The translations under genes and the position numbers were made by a program. Source: Haliea sp. (GTDB taxonomy: Bacteria > Pseudomonadota > Gammaproteobacteria > Pseudomonadales > Halieaceae). From it: 36,164 nucleotides of DNA. The notes under the pieces were generated by a model that was not told where the DNA came from, did no database searches, and was given only the letters and a program-made list of their open reading frames with translations. This document shows positions 25,283-33,215 of this stretch, one piece after another. The stretch lies in the NCBI GenBank assembly GCA_002862465.1, contig PKDD01000176.1, positions 1 through 36,164 on the forward strand. Direction: 5' to 3'. Positions within the stretch are counted from its first letter, which is position 1. Each line of letters begins with the position of its first letter.

Positions 25283-25912
25283 TCATAAAAAAGCCGCCAC
25301 TACGAGGCAAGCGGTGGCCACCAATGTCAGTTGCCGCCGTGTGCGTGCGTAGTAGGGCGGTTGCTTGATGAATAGCTCGTGGCGTTGTTCGATGGCTATC
25401 GTCGCCACCAACAGCACAGCACCGAGTAGAAAAAAACCCGCTGTCGATAGCAGTACCTGACCAAAAAATGCGAGCAGCACGACGCTGTTACTGAGCAACA
25501 GCGTCGTTGGGCTGCGCCGAATCAAGGCCATTCCCCACCACGCACCGACTAAAAAGCAGATAATAGCTAAACTGTAGGTCGATAATGCACTCTCCCAGAA
25601 CGAGTGGTTTTGACTATCAATATACAGTGCCAGCGTTAGGCCAACGAAAGGCAGTAAACCTGCCCGGCCTAGCCACGTCACATAGAGCGCCGTGTTATCG
25701 AGTTTTGATACGGTGTGCTGTGTTGTTGCCGGGCTAATGTGTCCCTCGGGAACGCCATGCTCTGCGTACCATTGTTCCCATTCATAAGGCGTAAGTGTTG
25801 TGGGCACGTCTCCTGACAGTGCCCGCCGCACCGATTTGGCGCCTAGACTATGATCTGTGGACTGTTCCTTTTCGCCGAGGATGCGTCTTATTTTTTCGTG
25901 GTCAACAGCCAT
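25283..25912 (-). CDS. DUF3429 family membrane protein
   Basis: 209 residues. The C-terminal two thirds match DUF3429: ALYVTWLGRAGLLPFVGLTLALYI, YSLAIICFLVGAWWGMAL and then two or three more hydrophobic helices (about five in all). Before that, residues 1-65 are soluble and carry TLTPYEWEQWYAEHGVPEGH, a short motif also known from small gammaproteobacterial proteins. Function is unknown; the protein lies in the inner membrane. It is 84 bp downstream of nei on the same strand and could be cotranscribed. Confidence 0.82.
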   Translation of the reverse strand: MAVDHEKIRRILGEKEQSTDHSLGAKSVRRALSGDVPTTLTPYEWEQWYAEHGVPEGHISPATTQHTVSKLDNTALYVTWLGRAGLLPFVGLTLALYIDSQNHSFWESALSTYSLAIICFLVGAWWGMALIRRSPTTLLLSNSVVLLAFFGQVLLSTAGFFLLGAVLLVATIAIEQRHELFIKQPPYYARTRRQLTLVATACLVVAAFL

Positions 25913-25996
25913 TCAGCACAGTCCGATTATTTCAAAGAAACCGACAATAGTTACGAACACGACGGGAAATTGGATGATAGGTCAGTGCAGCACTCA

Positions 25997-26830
25997 CTAT
26001 TGCGAGCGTTCAACAGGCTGGCAGCTAGGGCAATGGTATAGACGGCGGCTGCCAACTTCATGGCGCTCGATGCTCTCTCCACAGTGGTAACAGGGGTATT
26101 CGGCCCGACCGAAGACATAAAACCGACGCCAGTTACGGCTCAAGCCTTGAGCTTTTAGTGCGTTGGAGAGGCGGGGTGCGAGCGTGATGCCGCTGGTTTC
26201 GTAGCTGCGGCGACTCAACGCTAGGGTGCTGCGCGCCAGTCGGCCTATGTCGCCGCGCGACAGTTCGCTGGGGCGTGATCTTGGATGCAGGCGTGCGTCG
26301 TGCAATATCTCAGAGCGGAGATAGTTGCCATTGCCTGCCAGAAACTTTTGGTCCAAATAGAGCGCAGCAAGTTCCTTGCGAATGAAATCCGGCTCGCGCA
26401 AGCGCTGTGCAATATCACGCCAGGTTAGCGTGCGGTCCATGATATCGGGTCCAATTTTTGCGAGAAAGGGGTGGGACATCAGTTCGGCAGTGGGCCACAC
26501 GCTAATGTCTGATGCGCTATAGAGAATGGCGCTGTGCGTTGACGTTTGCAGCAGCAAACGCATAGATCGGCTCGATTTAGGCAGCTTATGACCGCGAATC
26601 ACTCGCCAAACGCCGTAAAGTTGATTATGAGAGTAAATACTGTAGCCGTGCTCAAAATGCGTCAGTAGTGCTTTGCCACGAGTCTCGATGTTGATAACTT
26701 GGTAGCCGCGGAGTTGCGAGGAATATCGACGCAAACGCGGGATGCCAAATTTTACCGTGTCGATGGTGTTGCCCTCTAGCACGGCGGCAATCCCGTCCGC
26801 CGCACGGCGAATTTCTGGTCCCTCAGGCAT
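25997..26830 (-). CDS. nei: endonuclease VIII (Nei), DNA glycosylase/AP lyase
   Basis: 277 residues, close to E. coli Nei in length and order. The N-terminus MPEGPEIRRAADGIAAVLEG gives the catalytic Pro2 (Schiff base) and Glu3. ETRGKALLTHF and YSHNQLYGVWRV are near-identical to the E. coli segments as I remember them. The H2TH region contains LDQKFLAGNGNYLRSEIL, and the C-terminal zinc finger is YPCYHCGESI and YHCPSCQ with four Cys. Nei removes oxidised pyrimidines and nicks the abasic site in base excision repair. The start ATG at 26830 is fixed by the mature Pro2 requirement. Confidence 0.96.
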   Translation of the reverse strand: MPEGPEIRRAADGIAAVLEGNTIDTVKFGIPRLRRYSSQLRGYQVINIETRGKALLTHFEHGYSIYSHNQLYGVWRVIRGHKLPKSSRSMRLLLQTSTHSAILYSASDISVWPTAELMSHPFLAKIGPDIMDRTLTWRDIAQRLREPDFIRKELAALYLDQKFLAGNGNYLRSEILHDARLHPRSRPSELSRGDIGRLARSTLALSRRSYETSGITLAPRLSNALKAQGLSRNWRRFYVFGRAEYPCYHCGESIERHEVGSRRLYHCPSCQPVERSQ

Positions 26831-26969
26831 GATATGTGTCCCTGTTTGCGTTGGTTTGCCATATTTTTATGAGGCCAGGCATAGTGTCGCCGCCGGCTCT
26901 GCGACGACCCGCGACACGCCGCTTGTCGTTCCCAGTGTCGACAAGGATGCTCAGCAAGAAGCAGTGATG

Positions 26970-26984
26970 TTGCCTAATAGGCAT
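26970..26984. promoter_or_regulatory. operator-like palindrome, copy 1
   Basis: TTGCCTA-A-TAGGCAT: a 6-bp perfect inverted repeat (TGCCTA / TAGGCA) around one base. It lies ~134 bp before the DUF429 gene and 95 bp upstream of a second copy with the same half-site. A repeated half-site in one upstream region suggests a regulator binding site; no regulator is identified. Confidence 0.4.
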
Positions 26985-27064
26985 ACCCACGGCACGATTA
27001 CGGCAGTATTACTATAGAATTCACAAGGAGTATACGGGCAGTAGCAGGGGTGGGATCATCTAGA

Positions 27065-27081
27065 TTGCCTATCCTAGGCAA
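27065..27081. promoter_or_regulatory. operator-like palindrome, copy 2
   Basis: TTGCCTA-TCC-TAGGCAA: a 7-bp perfect inverted repeat with a 3-bp centre, 36 bp before the ATG at 27118, where a repressor site would overlap the transcription start. CGTTTT follows, so a weak terminator is an alternative reading, but the shared half-site with 26970-26984 favours an operator. Confidence 0.45.
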
Positions 27082-27117
27082 CGTTTTACAGGTCAGTCAG
27101 AGTTCAGGCGCAGCAAT

Positions 27118-27933
27118 ATGAAAATATACGGAATTGACTTCACCAGTAGTCCGTCGTCAAGGAAGCCAATCACCTGCCTTGAGTGCACGCTTGTGGGCTC
27201 CTCTCTGTCGGTTGGCGCGCTCTTACGCTGGCCGAGTTTTGAGGGATTTGAGGCGATGCTGCGTCAGCCAGGGCCATGGATTGCTGGAATGGATTTTCCT
27301 TTTGGCCAAGCGAGACGATTTATTGACACTGCAGGCTGGCCTCCCAGCTGGCACGGGTACGTATCCCACGCTGCGGGTCTCGGCAGGCAGGGGTTTGTGG
27401 ACACACTGAATGGCTATCGTGAGGGCAGGGCGGCTGGCGATAAGGAACATCGTCGTGAAACGGACAAATGTGCCGGCTCTATCAGCCCGCAGAAACTGTA
27501 TGGTGTTCCCGTGGCTAAAATGTTTTTTGAGGGGGCGCCCAGGCTGATTGCGGCCCACGTGACTGTTCCAGGGCTTCATCAAGAAGACCCGCAACGGATT
27601 GCCGTGGAGGCTTACCCTGGTGTTCTTGCTCGCTATCTCATTGGCAGGATAAGTTATAAGAATGATGCAAAGCAAAAGCAAACCGCAGCGCTGCTTGCTG
27701 CCAGGCTGCAAATCTTGCAGGCGATGACACAAGGTGCTTTCGAAAGGGATTACGGTCTACAGGTGGGGGCACCAGTGAACCTCGCTGAAGATCCATCAGG
27801 AGACAGCCTTGATGCGCTTTTGTGCGCGGTGCAGGCCGCATGGTCGTGGACGCAGCGAAGCAGGAATTATGGCGCGCCAGAAGGGTCCGATATGCTGGAA
27901 GGGTGGATTGCCGACCCACTATTAAAAAAATAA
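27118..27933 (+). CDS. DUF429 family protein (predicted RNase H-like fold)
   Basis: 271 residues. The N-terminus MKIYGIDFTSSPS gives the first acidic residue of an RNase H-like fold, and GMDFPFGQ (~58-65) and VEAYPGVLARYL (~162-173) are the next conserved blocks. The DSLDALLCAVQAAW segment (~228-241) supplies the last acidic positions. DUF429 proteins are predicted nucleases of unknown substrate. No strong ribosome binding site precedes the ATG. Two matching palindromes upstream suggest dedicated regulation. The gene converges on the nucleoside hydrolase gene. Confidence 0.85.
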   Translation: MKIYGIDFTSSPSSRKPITCLECTLVGSSLSVGALLRWPSFEGFEAMLRQPGPWIAGMDFPFGQARRFIDTAGWPPSWHGYVSHAAGLGRQGFVDTLNGYREGRAAGDKEHRRETDKCAGSISPQKLYGVPVAKMFFEGAPRLIAAHVTVPGLHQEDPQRIAVEAYPGVLARYLIGRISYKNDAKQKQTAALLAARLQILQAMTQGAFERDYGLQVGAPVNLAEDPSGDSLDALLCAVQAAWSWTQRSRNYGAPEGSDMLEGWIADPLLKK

Positions 27934-27984
27934 GAATGGCTGCAATAATCTAACGGCCGCTTGGCAAACTTCTTGCCTCTTAGA

Positions 27985-28965
27985 CTACTCGCCAGCCATC
28001 AGCCCTAACACCCTGTCACGGAATAACTGCGCAAACCTATCCACGTCCACACTTAAGGCAACCTTTGCATTAATCTTAGGACGGTTAAAGATTATGCGCT
28101 GAAACGGTTTATGGTAAGAAACACTCATACCTTGCGCGGGGCCAAACCCCACTTCCATTTCCACATAGGCGTCATCCAGCGTGACTAGGCTATTGTCGAT
28201 AGCCACCGCCATGGCCAGGCTGTCATAAAGGTGCAAGGAGCCAGAGTCGGAGCCGGAGGTCCCTCCCATTATCCGAAACCAGGGCGCCGAGGATGCTTGT
28301 ACAAATTCGCCTAGTGGTGTGCCATGGCTGGCACATTCTTCAACCTGTGAGGGGGATAGATGAGTTTGATGACAGACATCAAGGCCTACCATAGTCAGGT
28401 CGGCGCCCGAACGAAAAACAATGTCTGCAGCGTCCGGGTCCTGCCAGTAATTGAACTCCGCCGCCGGCGATATATTGCCGGCACATTCGGCTGTGCCGCC
28501 CATCATGACAATATTTTTGAGTGCAGGGGCAAACTCGGGGGCCTGTTGCATGGCTGTCGCGACATTAGTGAGCGGTCCGATAGTCACCAATGTAATTTCG
28601 CCGGGGCTCGACAGTACTGTATCGACCAAGAACGAAACCGCATCGGCGTCCGCGCCCTTCGGTTCCACCAGTGGGGTAATTTGTTGGGTTGCATAGCGCT
28701 GCTCAAGAAACGTAATTTGTGTCTTTCTTTGCGCATTCATGGGTCGCAGGCATCCTCGTCGCAACGGCACATCTTGGCGCTCTAATAAGGCGAGAAGGTG
28801 GTGGGCGTTAGCGTAGCCTTTTTCTGCCGGAACATTACCCTGCACGACGGTAATACCCTCGACGGTTACCTCGGGTGAATTGAGCGCCAACATAATGGCA
28901 AAACTATCCTCTGGATCTCCGCCGAGCGTTCCCATAGCTGGATCGGTATCAATGATTATGCGCAT
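27985..28965 (-). CDS. nucleoside hydrolase (IUNH family)
   Basis: 326 residues from ATG 28965, which gives the family N-terminus MRIIIDTDPAMG; an upstream in-frame ATG would add 24 residues with no homology. The metal-binding DTDP is followed by the variant GGDPEDSFA in place of DDAxA, a form found in a known subfamily. Other family blocks are GITVVQGNV, LVTIGPLTNVATAM, NIVMMGG, and AEFNYWQDPDAADIVF. The enzyme hydrolyses the N-glycosidic bond of ribonucleosides to base and ribose in the cytoplasm for salvage; base preference cannot be told. An AAGG lies ~10 nt before the start. No partner gene adjoins. Confidence 0.92.
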   Translation of the reverse strand: MRIIIDTDPAMGTLGGDPEDSFAIMLALNSPEVTVEGITVVQGNVPAEKGYANAHHLLALLERQDVPLRRGCLRPMNAQRKTQITFLEQRYATQQITPLVEPKGADADAVSFLVDTVLSSPGEITLVTIGPLTNVATAMQQAPEFAPALKNIVMMGGTAECAGNISPAAEFNYWQDPDAADIVFRSGADLTMVGLDVCHQTHLSPSQVEECASHGTPLGEFVQASSAPWFRIMGGTSGSDSGSLHLYDSLAMAVAIDNSLVTLDDAYVEMEVGFGPAQGMSVSYHKPFQRIIFNRPKINAKVALSVDVDRFAQLFRDRVLGLMAGE

Positions 28966-29152
28966 TATTGTCTGGCCTTGAGAGCACGCTGCCGAAGCTA
29001 TGATATTAAACGGGGTGTCCCCGCACGCCAACCACAATTTTTAATTAGGCCTTCTCCCATTAAACAAGCCCGCTAGCATTTCGAAACCCTCTATCTACGA
29101 TAAGGATAGACAAACTAGAGGTTCTATACCCTGTTCGACCCTAAACATCGAT

Positions 29153-29974
29153 CTAGCGGCTCCCTAAGAAAGGACCTTGTCGAACAAAATTGCGATTGTC
29201 TAACTGCTCCATAATAAACTGCGCCAATTCACCGGCGCGCACGCGAAAAGCTGGTGGAGTTTTGAGTGAGATTAACGGTGAAGAATCGAATGGCTTAGAA
29301 TCTATCAGCGGGCAACGCACCAACGTCCAGTTAACGTCACTGTCTGCCAGCAGGGCATACTCTGCCTGCTTGTCCTGTAGTGCACTGTGCAGGCCAATTT
29401 GCGCCAGTGTTCTTATCCCCCAACCCAGTAGATTACGGTCATCACCGGGCATCACGACCGCCGCGCCAGATACTGCAATATAGAGAGAAATACCTGCTGC
29501 CGGCATCGCCTCCAGTACATTGCGAGTGACCGTTGTATTGATAAAGCGTGATGCGTCACCATCCGCTTTTACCGGCCCCAATGCACTGACAACAGCATCA
29601 CTACCTTGCAGTAGTTTGCGGATCACGGCGGGATCGCGGGCATCACCTGTGATGATGGTGATACGGCTGCCAAACCGCGCGAGTTTGGCGGGAGTGCGCG
29701 CCAGTGCCCGCACGGTATAACCCCGCTGCAAAGCGGCTTCCACTAGATACCCGCCCACCATTCCGGTAGCGCCTAATAGTGCCACGGTGTGGTGGCGATA
29801 CGATTTCGCGTGGGTAGTGGTAGCTGTCGCGCCTTCCTGTTTTACCTGCGCTGCGCAGGCGAGCATTAGGCTGGCGCACAAGATAGGGACCAGTGTTCGC
29901 AAAGGCCACTGCAGCGATCGCAGCGAAGTCGCCCAGTGTAGGAAACTGCGTGTTACCGTGATTGCTTTTGACAT
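29153..29974 (-). CDS. NAD(P)-binding atypical SDR with export-type N-terminus
   Basis: 273 residues. The main part is an NmrA/biliverdin-reductase-B-like Rossmann domain: VALLGATGMVGGYLVEAAL (GxxGxxG, ~64-82), DAVVSALGP, and ENWTLVRCP-like VNWTLVRCPLID near the end. It belongs to the extended or atypical SDRs, whose roles range from reductase to regulator. The first 63 residues are unusual: a hydrophobic stretch (LRTLVPILCASLMLAC) ends at Cys40 in a weak lipobox, suggesting a lipoprotein or membrane anchor. An internal GTG at 29785 would instead give a normal cytoplasmic protein starting just before the Rossmann motif, but it has no visible ribosome binding site. The gene is isolated. Confidence 0.82.
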   Translation of the reverse strand: MSKAITVTRSFLHWATSLRSLQWPLRTLVPILCASLMLACAAQVKQEGATATTTHAKSYRHHTVALLGATGMVGGYLVEAALQRGYTVRALARTPAKLARFGSRITIITGDARDPAVIRKLLQGSDAVVSALGPVKADGDASRFINTTVTRNVLEAMPAAGISLYIAVSGAAVVMPGDDRNLLGWGIRTLAQIGLHSALQDKQAEYALLADSDVNWTLVRCPLIDSKPFDSSPLISLKTPPAFRVRAGELAQFIMEQLDNRNFVRQGPFLGSR

Positions 29975-30320
29975 TGTTTTAGGCGTGCCCTCTCACTACA
30001 TGGACACTGTAGCAGAAGTCCCTTTTCGTTGGGTGGAATCGTCGCTTTTCCTTAGTCTGCGGTAAGCTGCGATGAGACATAATGCAGCTTTTTGAACTAC
30101 TGCGCGCTGATCAATGTCCGCGCCTGATTGAGCGAATAGTGGGGCTATACATCATGTGGTGGAACTATTATTGTATCGCGGACTCTGAGGAGGAGGTTTT
30201 TCGGCGATGGCTGATGAAGCGATAAAGCCATGCGATTTAAAGGCGGCGATTTGATAGACCTGAGCGTAACACCGGCGCGAGCAGATGTGCCATTAATGAT
30301 AAAATATTGAGTGCGATAAA
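29975..30320. other. divergent intergenic region with one possible small ORF
   Basis: 346 bp between the atypical SDR and the pectinacetylesterase-like gene. It contains the 48-residue frame listed separately at 30082-30228. No clear promoter pair, terminator or RNA gene is seen. Confidence 0.5.
30082..30228 (+). CDS. possible small protein (48 residues)
   Basis: An ATG-led frame whose composition looks protein-like: MQLFELLRADQCPRLIER, a Trp/Tyr-rich centre (IMWWNYYCIAD) and an acidic then basic end (SEEEVFRRWLMKR). There is no strong ribosome binding site (GATGAGAC only), and I know no homologue. It could be a real small protein, a decayed gene fragment or chance. Confidence 0.25.
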
Positions 30321-31520
30321 ATGAAAAATTATGGTATCCCTGTGCAGACTCCAATCACTAATGTAAAAAAGTCCGTTAGCAGATTCCGAGGTGTTTTTAC
30401 CGCAGGGATAGCAATGTTGCTAGGCGCCTGCTCCAGTGGCAGTAATAATGATGACAATGGGGGTTTGCCGCCTAGTCCGCCGCCTGCCGCCGTGCCATTT
30501 CAAGAGCTCATTGATCAAGGGGTCACGCGCTATATGGGCGTGTACTCGCCGAGTACTACGATCGAAGTAGGCAACACGCTCGAACACACGTTTGGCGTTG
30601 GTGACGGACCTTTATGTCTGTACGGTACGCCCTATACAATGGCGACGAGGGACAGCGGTTCCGAAGACCTACTCATTTTTTTGCAGGGGGGGGGCGCTTG
30701 TTGGCCCGGGCTTTTCGCCTGCAATGAATACGCCGGAGATCAACTGCCACTCCCAAGCGGAGGACTTCTTTCTGAGGATGCCTCCGAGAGTCCGCTAGCG
30801 GGGATGAGCGTGGCTTATTTGCCCTACTGTGATGGCGGGTTGCATTCCAGTGATGCGGAATATGACACCAGTGGAGACGGTGATATCGATGTTTATCACA
30901 GAGGTCTACAGAATTTGTCAGCCTCGCTCGATGTTGCTCTGGTCACTTTTCCTGCGCCGAAGCGCGTCATTTTAGCGGGTGTTAGCGGCGGTGGATACGG
31001 TGCTCTGTTTGCCCTGCCACTCGTGAGCCAGGCATATCCGGGCGTGCCAATCGAGGTTATTAACGATTCTGGGATAGGGATCACGAAGCCAGGCGACGCT
31101 GAGTTCAATGATGACAAGGTAGCGTATTGGAATAGTTCGGCCTTTTTCCCCGACAGTGTCGAGGGCGCTATACCGGATGGTCCACCGACGATTTTACTCA
31201 ACTGGCAACTGCAGCAAGATTCCCATATTAGATTAGGTATGTTGAGCTATTTGGAGGATTTTGTTATCGGAACCGCATTTTTAAATATCGGTGGTCCCGC
31301 TTTTGAGAGCATCCTGCGCCCGACGGTGGCGGATGTGCAGGCCGCAAACCCGGACAGGGTGCGTAGTTTTCTCCGTGCGGGTTCCGATCACACCTTTTTG
31401 GGTGGTAGTTTATCCACCAGTGTACAGGGCGTCTCGGTGTTCGAATGGGTCGATGCCATGATTAATGGGCCGACCGAAAACTGGCGATCCGTGGCAGATG
31501 CCCCTACAACCGCTGAATAG
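30321..31520 (+). CDS. pectinacetylesterase-family lipoprotein hydrolase
   Basis: 399 residues with a lipoprotein signal (GIAMLLGACSSGSN, lipobox Cys37) followed by an Asn/Asp/Gly/Pro-rich linker. The alpha/beta-hydrolase fold of the pectinacetylesterase/Notum family is visible: LLIFLQGGGACW (oxyanion region, ~117-128), the nucleophile in VILAGVSGGGYG (Ser212), and a His in AGSDHTFLGG near the C-terminus with an acidic residue beside it. The family removes acetyl or acyl esters from polysaccharide or protein. The product probably sits on the outer membrane. An Asp-rich stretch (SSDAEYDTSGDGDIDVYH) resembles a calcium-binding loop. The ribosome binding site is weak and start choice rests on the signal peptide. 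Confidence 0.85.
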   Translation: MKNYGIPVQTPITNVKKSVSRFRGVFTAGIAMLLGACSSGSNNDDNGGLPPSPPPAAVPFQELIDQGVTRYMGVYSPSTTIEVGNTLEHTFGVGDGPLCLYGTPYTMATRDSGSEDLLIFLQGGGACWPGLFACNEYAGDQLPLPSGGLLSEDASESPLAGMSVAYLPYCDGGLHSSDAEYDTSGDGDIDVYHRGLQNLSASLDVALVTFPAPKRVILAGVSGGGYGALFALPLVSQAYPGVPIEVINDSGIGITKPGDAEFNDDKVAYWNSSAFFPDSVEGAIPDGPPTILLNWQLQQDSHIRLGMLSYLEDFVIGTAFLNIGGPAFESILRPTVADVQAANPDRVRSFLRAGSDHTFLGGSLSTSVQGVSVFEWVDAMINGPTENWRSVADAPTTAE

Positions 31521-31534
31521 CTGGGTGGTCGATG

Positions 31535-31587
31535 CCGGTGCCGTTGGATGCATTGTCGAATCGCACGACACCGGGGACAATTTTTTT
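31535..31587 (+). terminator. possible rho-independent terminator
   Basis: Just after the pectinacetylesterase-like gene, CCGGTGCCGT (31535-31544) can pair with ACGACACCGG (31565-31574, one mismatch). ATTGTC (31552-31557) can alternatively pair with GACAAT (31576-31581), which runs straight into seven T. Either fold puts a stem before a T tract. The large loops lower confidence. Confidence 0.35.
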
Positions 31588-31638
31588 GCTGCCATTTAGG
31601 GTATAGTCTGGTCAAATTTACCTTATAGGACTAGAACG

Positions 31639-32220
31639 ATGGACCCAGCCAATATTAATGATGAAGTGTTCGGCGAACTGAAGAAAAACTGGGCTTGGAT
31701 GTTGTCTTTGGGCATCGTGATGGTGATTCTTGGCGTCATTGGGTTGGGCATGACCGTGTTGTTCAACGAAATTGTCGTAATGTACTTTGGTTTTCTGCTG
31801 TTATTTGGCAGTGGTGTGCAACTGATGCAGGCCTTCCGTGCCGAGGCGTGGAAAGGGCGGATTTGGCACGTATTGATTGCCCTAGTGTATATCGCGGGTG
31901 GCGTTGTTGCGGTCATTGATCCGGTCATCGCAGGAATGACCTTAGCGCTTCTCATTGCGTGGGCTCTCATCGTGATCGGTGCACTGCGTTTGGTGATGGC
32001 ATTTCAAATGCGCGGTGCTAACGGTTGGCTCTGGACGCTGTTAGGCGGTGCTTTAAGTGTCGTGCTCGGTATTATGATTATTAATGAGTGGCCAGAGTCG
32101 GGTTTGTGGGTAATAGGTTTGTTTGTGGCGATAGAGATGCTGTTTGCTGGCTGGTCGCAGATCATGATCGCTTTAGCCGCAAAAAACTATACGGGCAAAG
32201 ACGCCCCTACAGCGTCTTAA
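31639..32220 (+). CDS. HdeD/DUF308 family membrane protein
   Basis: 193 residues with six predicted transmembrane helices (about 20-42, 44-62, 73-91, 95-118, 129-147, 153-175), the layout of HdeD. Family features seen are WAWMLSLGIVMVILGVIGL, FGSGVQLMQAF, YIAGGVVAVIDPVIAGMTLALLIAWALIVIGALRLVMAF and GWLWTLLGGALSVVLGI. In E. coli, HdeD is linked to acid resistance at high cell density; the role in most bacteria is unknown. AGGA lies upstream of the ATG. Confidence 0.9.
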   Translation: MDPANINDEVFGELKKNWAWMLSLGIVMVILGVIGLGMTVLFNEIVVMYFGFLLLFGSGVQLMQAFRAEAWKGRIWHVLIALVYIAGGVVAVIDPVIAGMTLALLIAWALIVIGALRLVMAFQMRGANGWLWTLLGGALSVVLGIMIINEWPESGLWVIGLFVAIEMLFAGWSQIMIALAAKNYTGKDAPTAS

Positions 32221-32237
32221 GGCGAACCGCGCTTACT

Positions 32238-32252
32238 GGCCCGTCTCGGGCC
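32238..32252 (+). other. GC-rich hairpin after the HdeD-family gene
   Basis: GGCCCG-TCT-CGGGCC is a perfect 6-bp stem with a 3-nt loop, 18 bp after the stop. No T tract follows, so it may stabilise the mRNA end or act in rho-dependent termination rather than being an intrinsic terminator. Confidence 0.35.
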
Positions 32253-32349
32253 TCTGCAACTGTGTGGCTAGTTTTCGTTAGAGGCCAGCTTCACAGCCAT
32301 TCTGCAACATCTTCTTTGCGTCGAGCGCTGCACATCGCAGGGAGTACTC

Positions 32350-33051
32350 ATGACTCGTCTTGATCGCTATCTCAGTAAACGCCTCGGTATCAAGCGCAAG
32401 AATGTGCGCCTGCTACTGGCGCAGGGGCGCGTCAGCATTGATGGTGAACGTGCAACAGAGGTAGGACATATTGTTAGTGTATTTGACCGAATTACTGTCG
32501 ATGGAAAAACCTATCAGAACAGGCCCCGTCGTTATCTTATGCTCCATAAGCCTCCTGCTGTCGTCAGCGCGACAATGGATTCTAGGCACGCAACGGTGAT
32601 CGATGCGTTGAATCAGGGCTACCGACACGAGCTGCATATTGTCGGTCGGTTAGATTTTAATTCCACCGGGCTGGTGTTGCTGACCAACGATGGTCGTTGG
32701 TCGCAGAGGATCAGCCAGCCAGTTAGAAAATTACTGAAGCGTTATCGTGTCACAGTAGAAAATCCACTAACGCAAGAGTATGTCAACCAATTCCAGCAGG
32801 GCATGTACTTTGCCTATGAGGATATTGTCACCCGGCCGGCCCAGATGACTATTCTCAGCGATTACGCTGCCGAGGTAGGGTTAGTGGAGGGTCGCTATCA
32901 TCAACTCAAGCGTATGTTTGGTCGGTTCAATAACAAGGTGCTGAGTATTCACCGCGTTGCAGTAGGCCCGCTGCACCTAGACGAGTCGCTACTGTCTGGC
33001 CAAAGTCGCGAACTGACCGCCGCTGAGTTGGCGATGATTGCCAGTTACTAA
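32350..33051 (+). CDS. rsuA: 16S rRNA pseudouridine synthase RsuA
   Basis: 233 residues, matching RsuA length. The N-terminal S4 RNA-binding domain (RLDRYLSKRLGIKRKNVRLLLAQGRVSIDG, in two halves at ~3-33) precedes the catalytic domain. Its Asp lies in VGRLDFNSTGLVLLTNDG (~97-114; Asp102 by position), and EGRYHQLKRMFG (~181-192) is the other family signature. RsuA isomerises U516 of 16S rRNA to pseudouridine during small-subunit assembly. Paralogues such as RluE and RluF share parts of this pattern; the S4 type and length favour RsuA. Confidence 0.9.
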   Translation: MTRLDRYLSKRLGIKRKNVRLLLAQGRVSIDGERATEVGHIVSVFDRITVDGKTYQNRPRRYLMLHKPPAVVSATMDSRHATVIDALNQGYRHELHIVGRLDFNSTGLVLLTNDGRWSQRISQPVRKLLKRYRVTVENPLTQEYVNQFQQGMYFAYEDIVTRPAQMTILSDYAAEVGLVEGRYHQLKRMFGRFNNKVLSIHRVAVGPLHLDESLLSGQSRELTAAELAMIASY

Positions 33052-33215
33052 AGCCACCAGTGGATATGCCGTTGATCAACCGCCGCGTCGCTGTATGTTG
33101 TCCGGATTAACCTCATCATCGCTTTAGCAGGCATAACGCCTGTAACGATTTTATACTTGCAGCGTTTCTCTTCACCGCCACTAAGTTGTTCACATTCCGC
33201 GTGTGGCCTCTTAAT

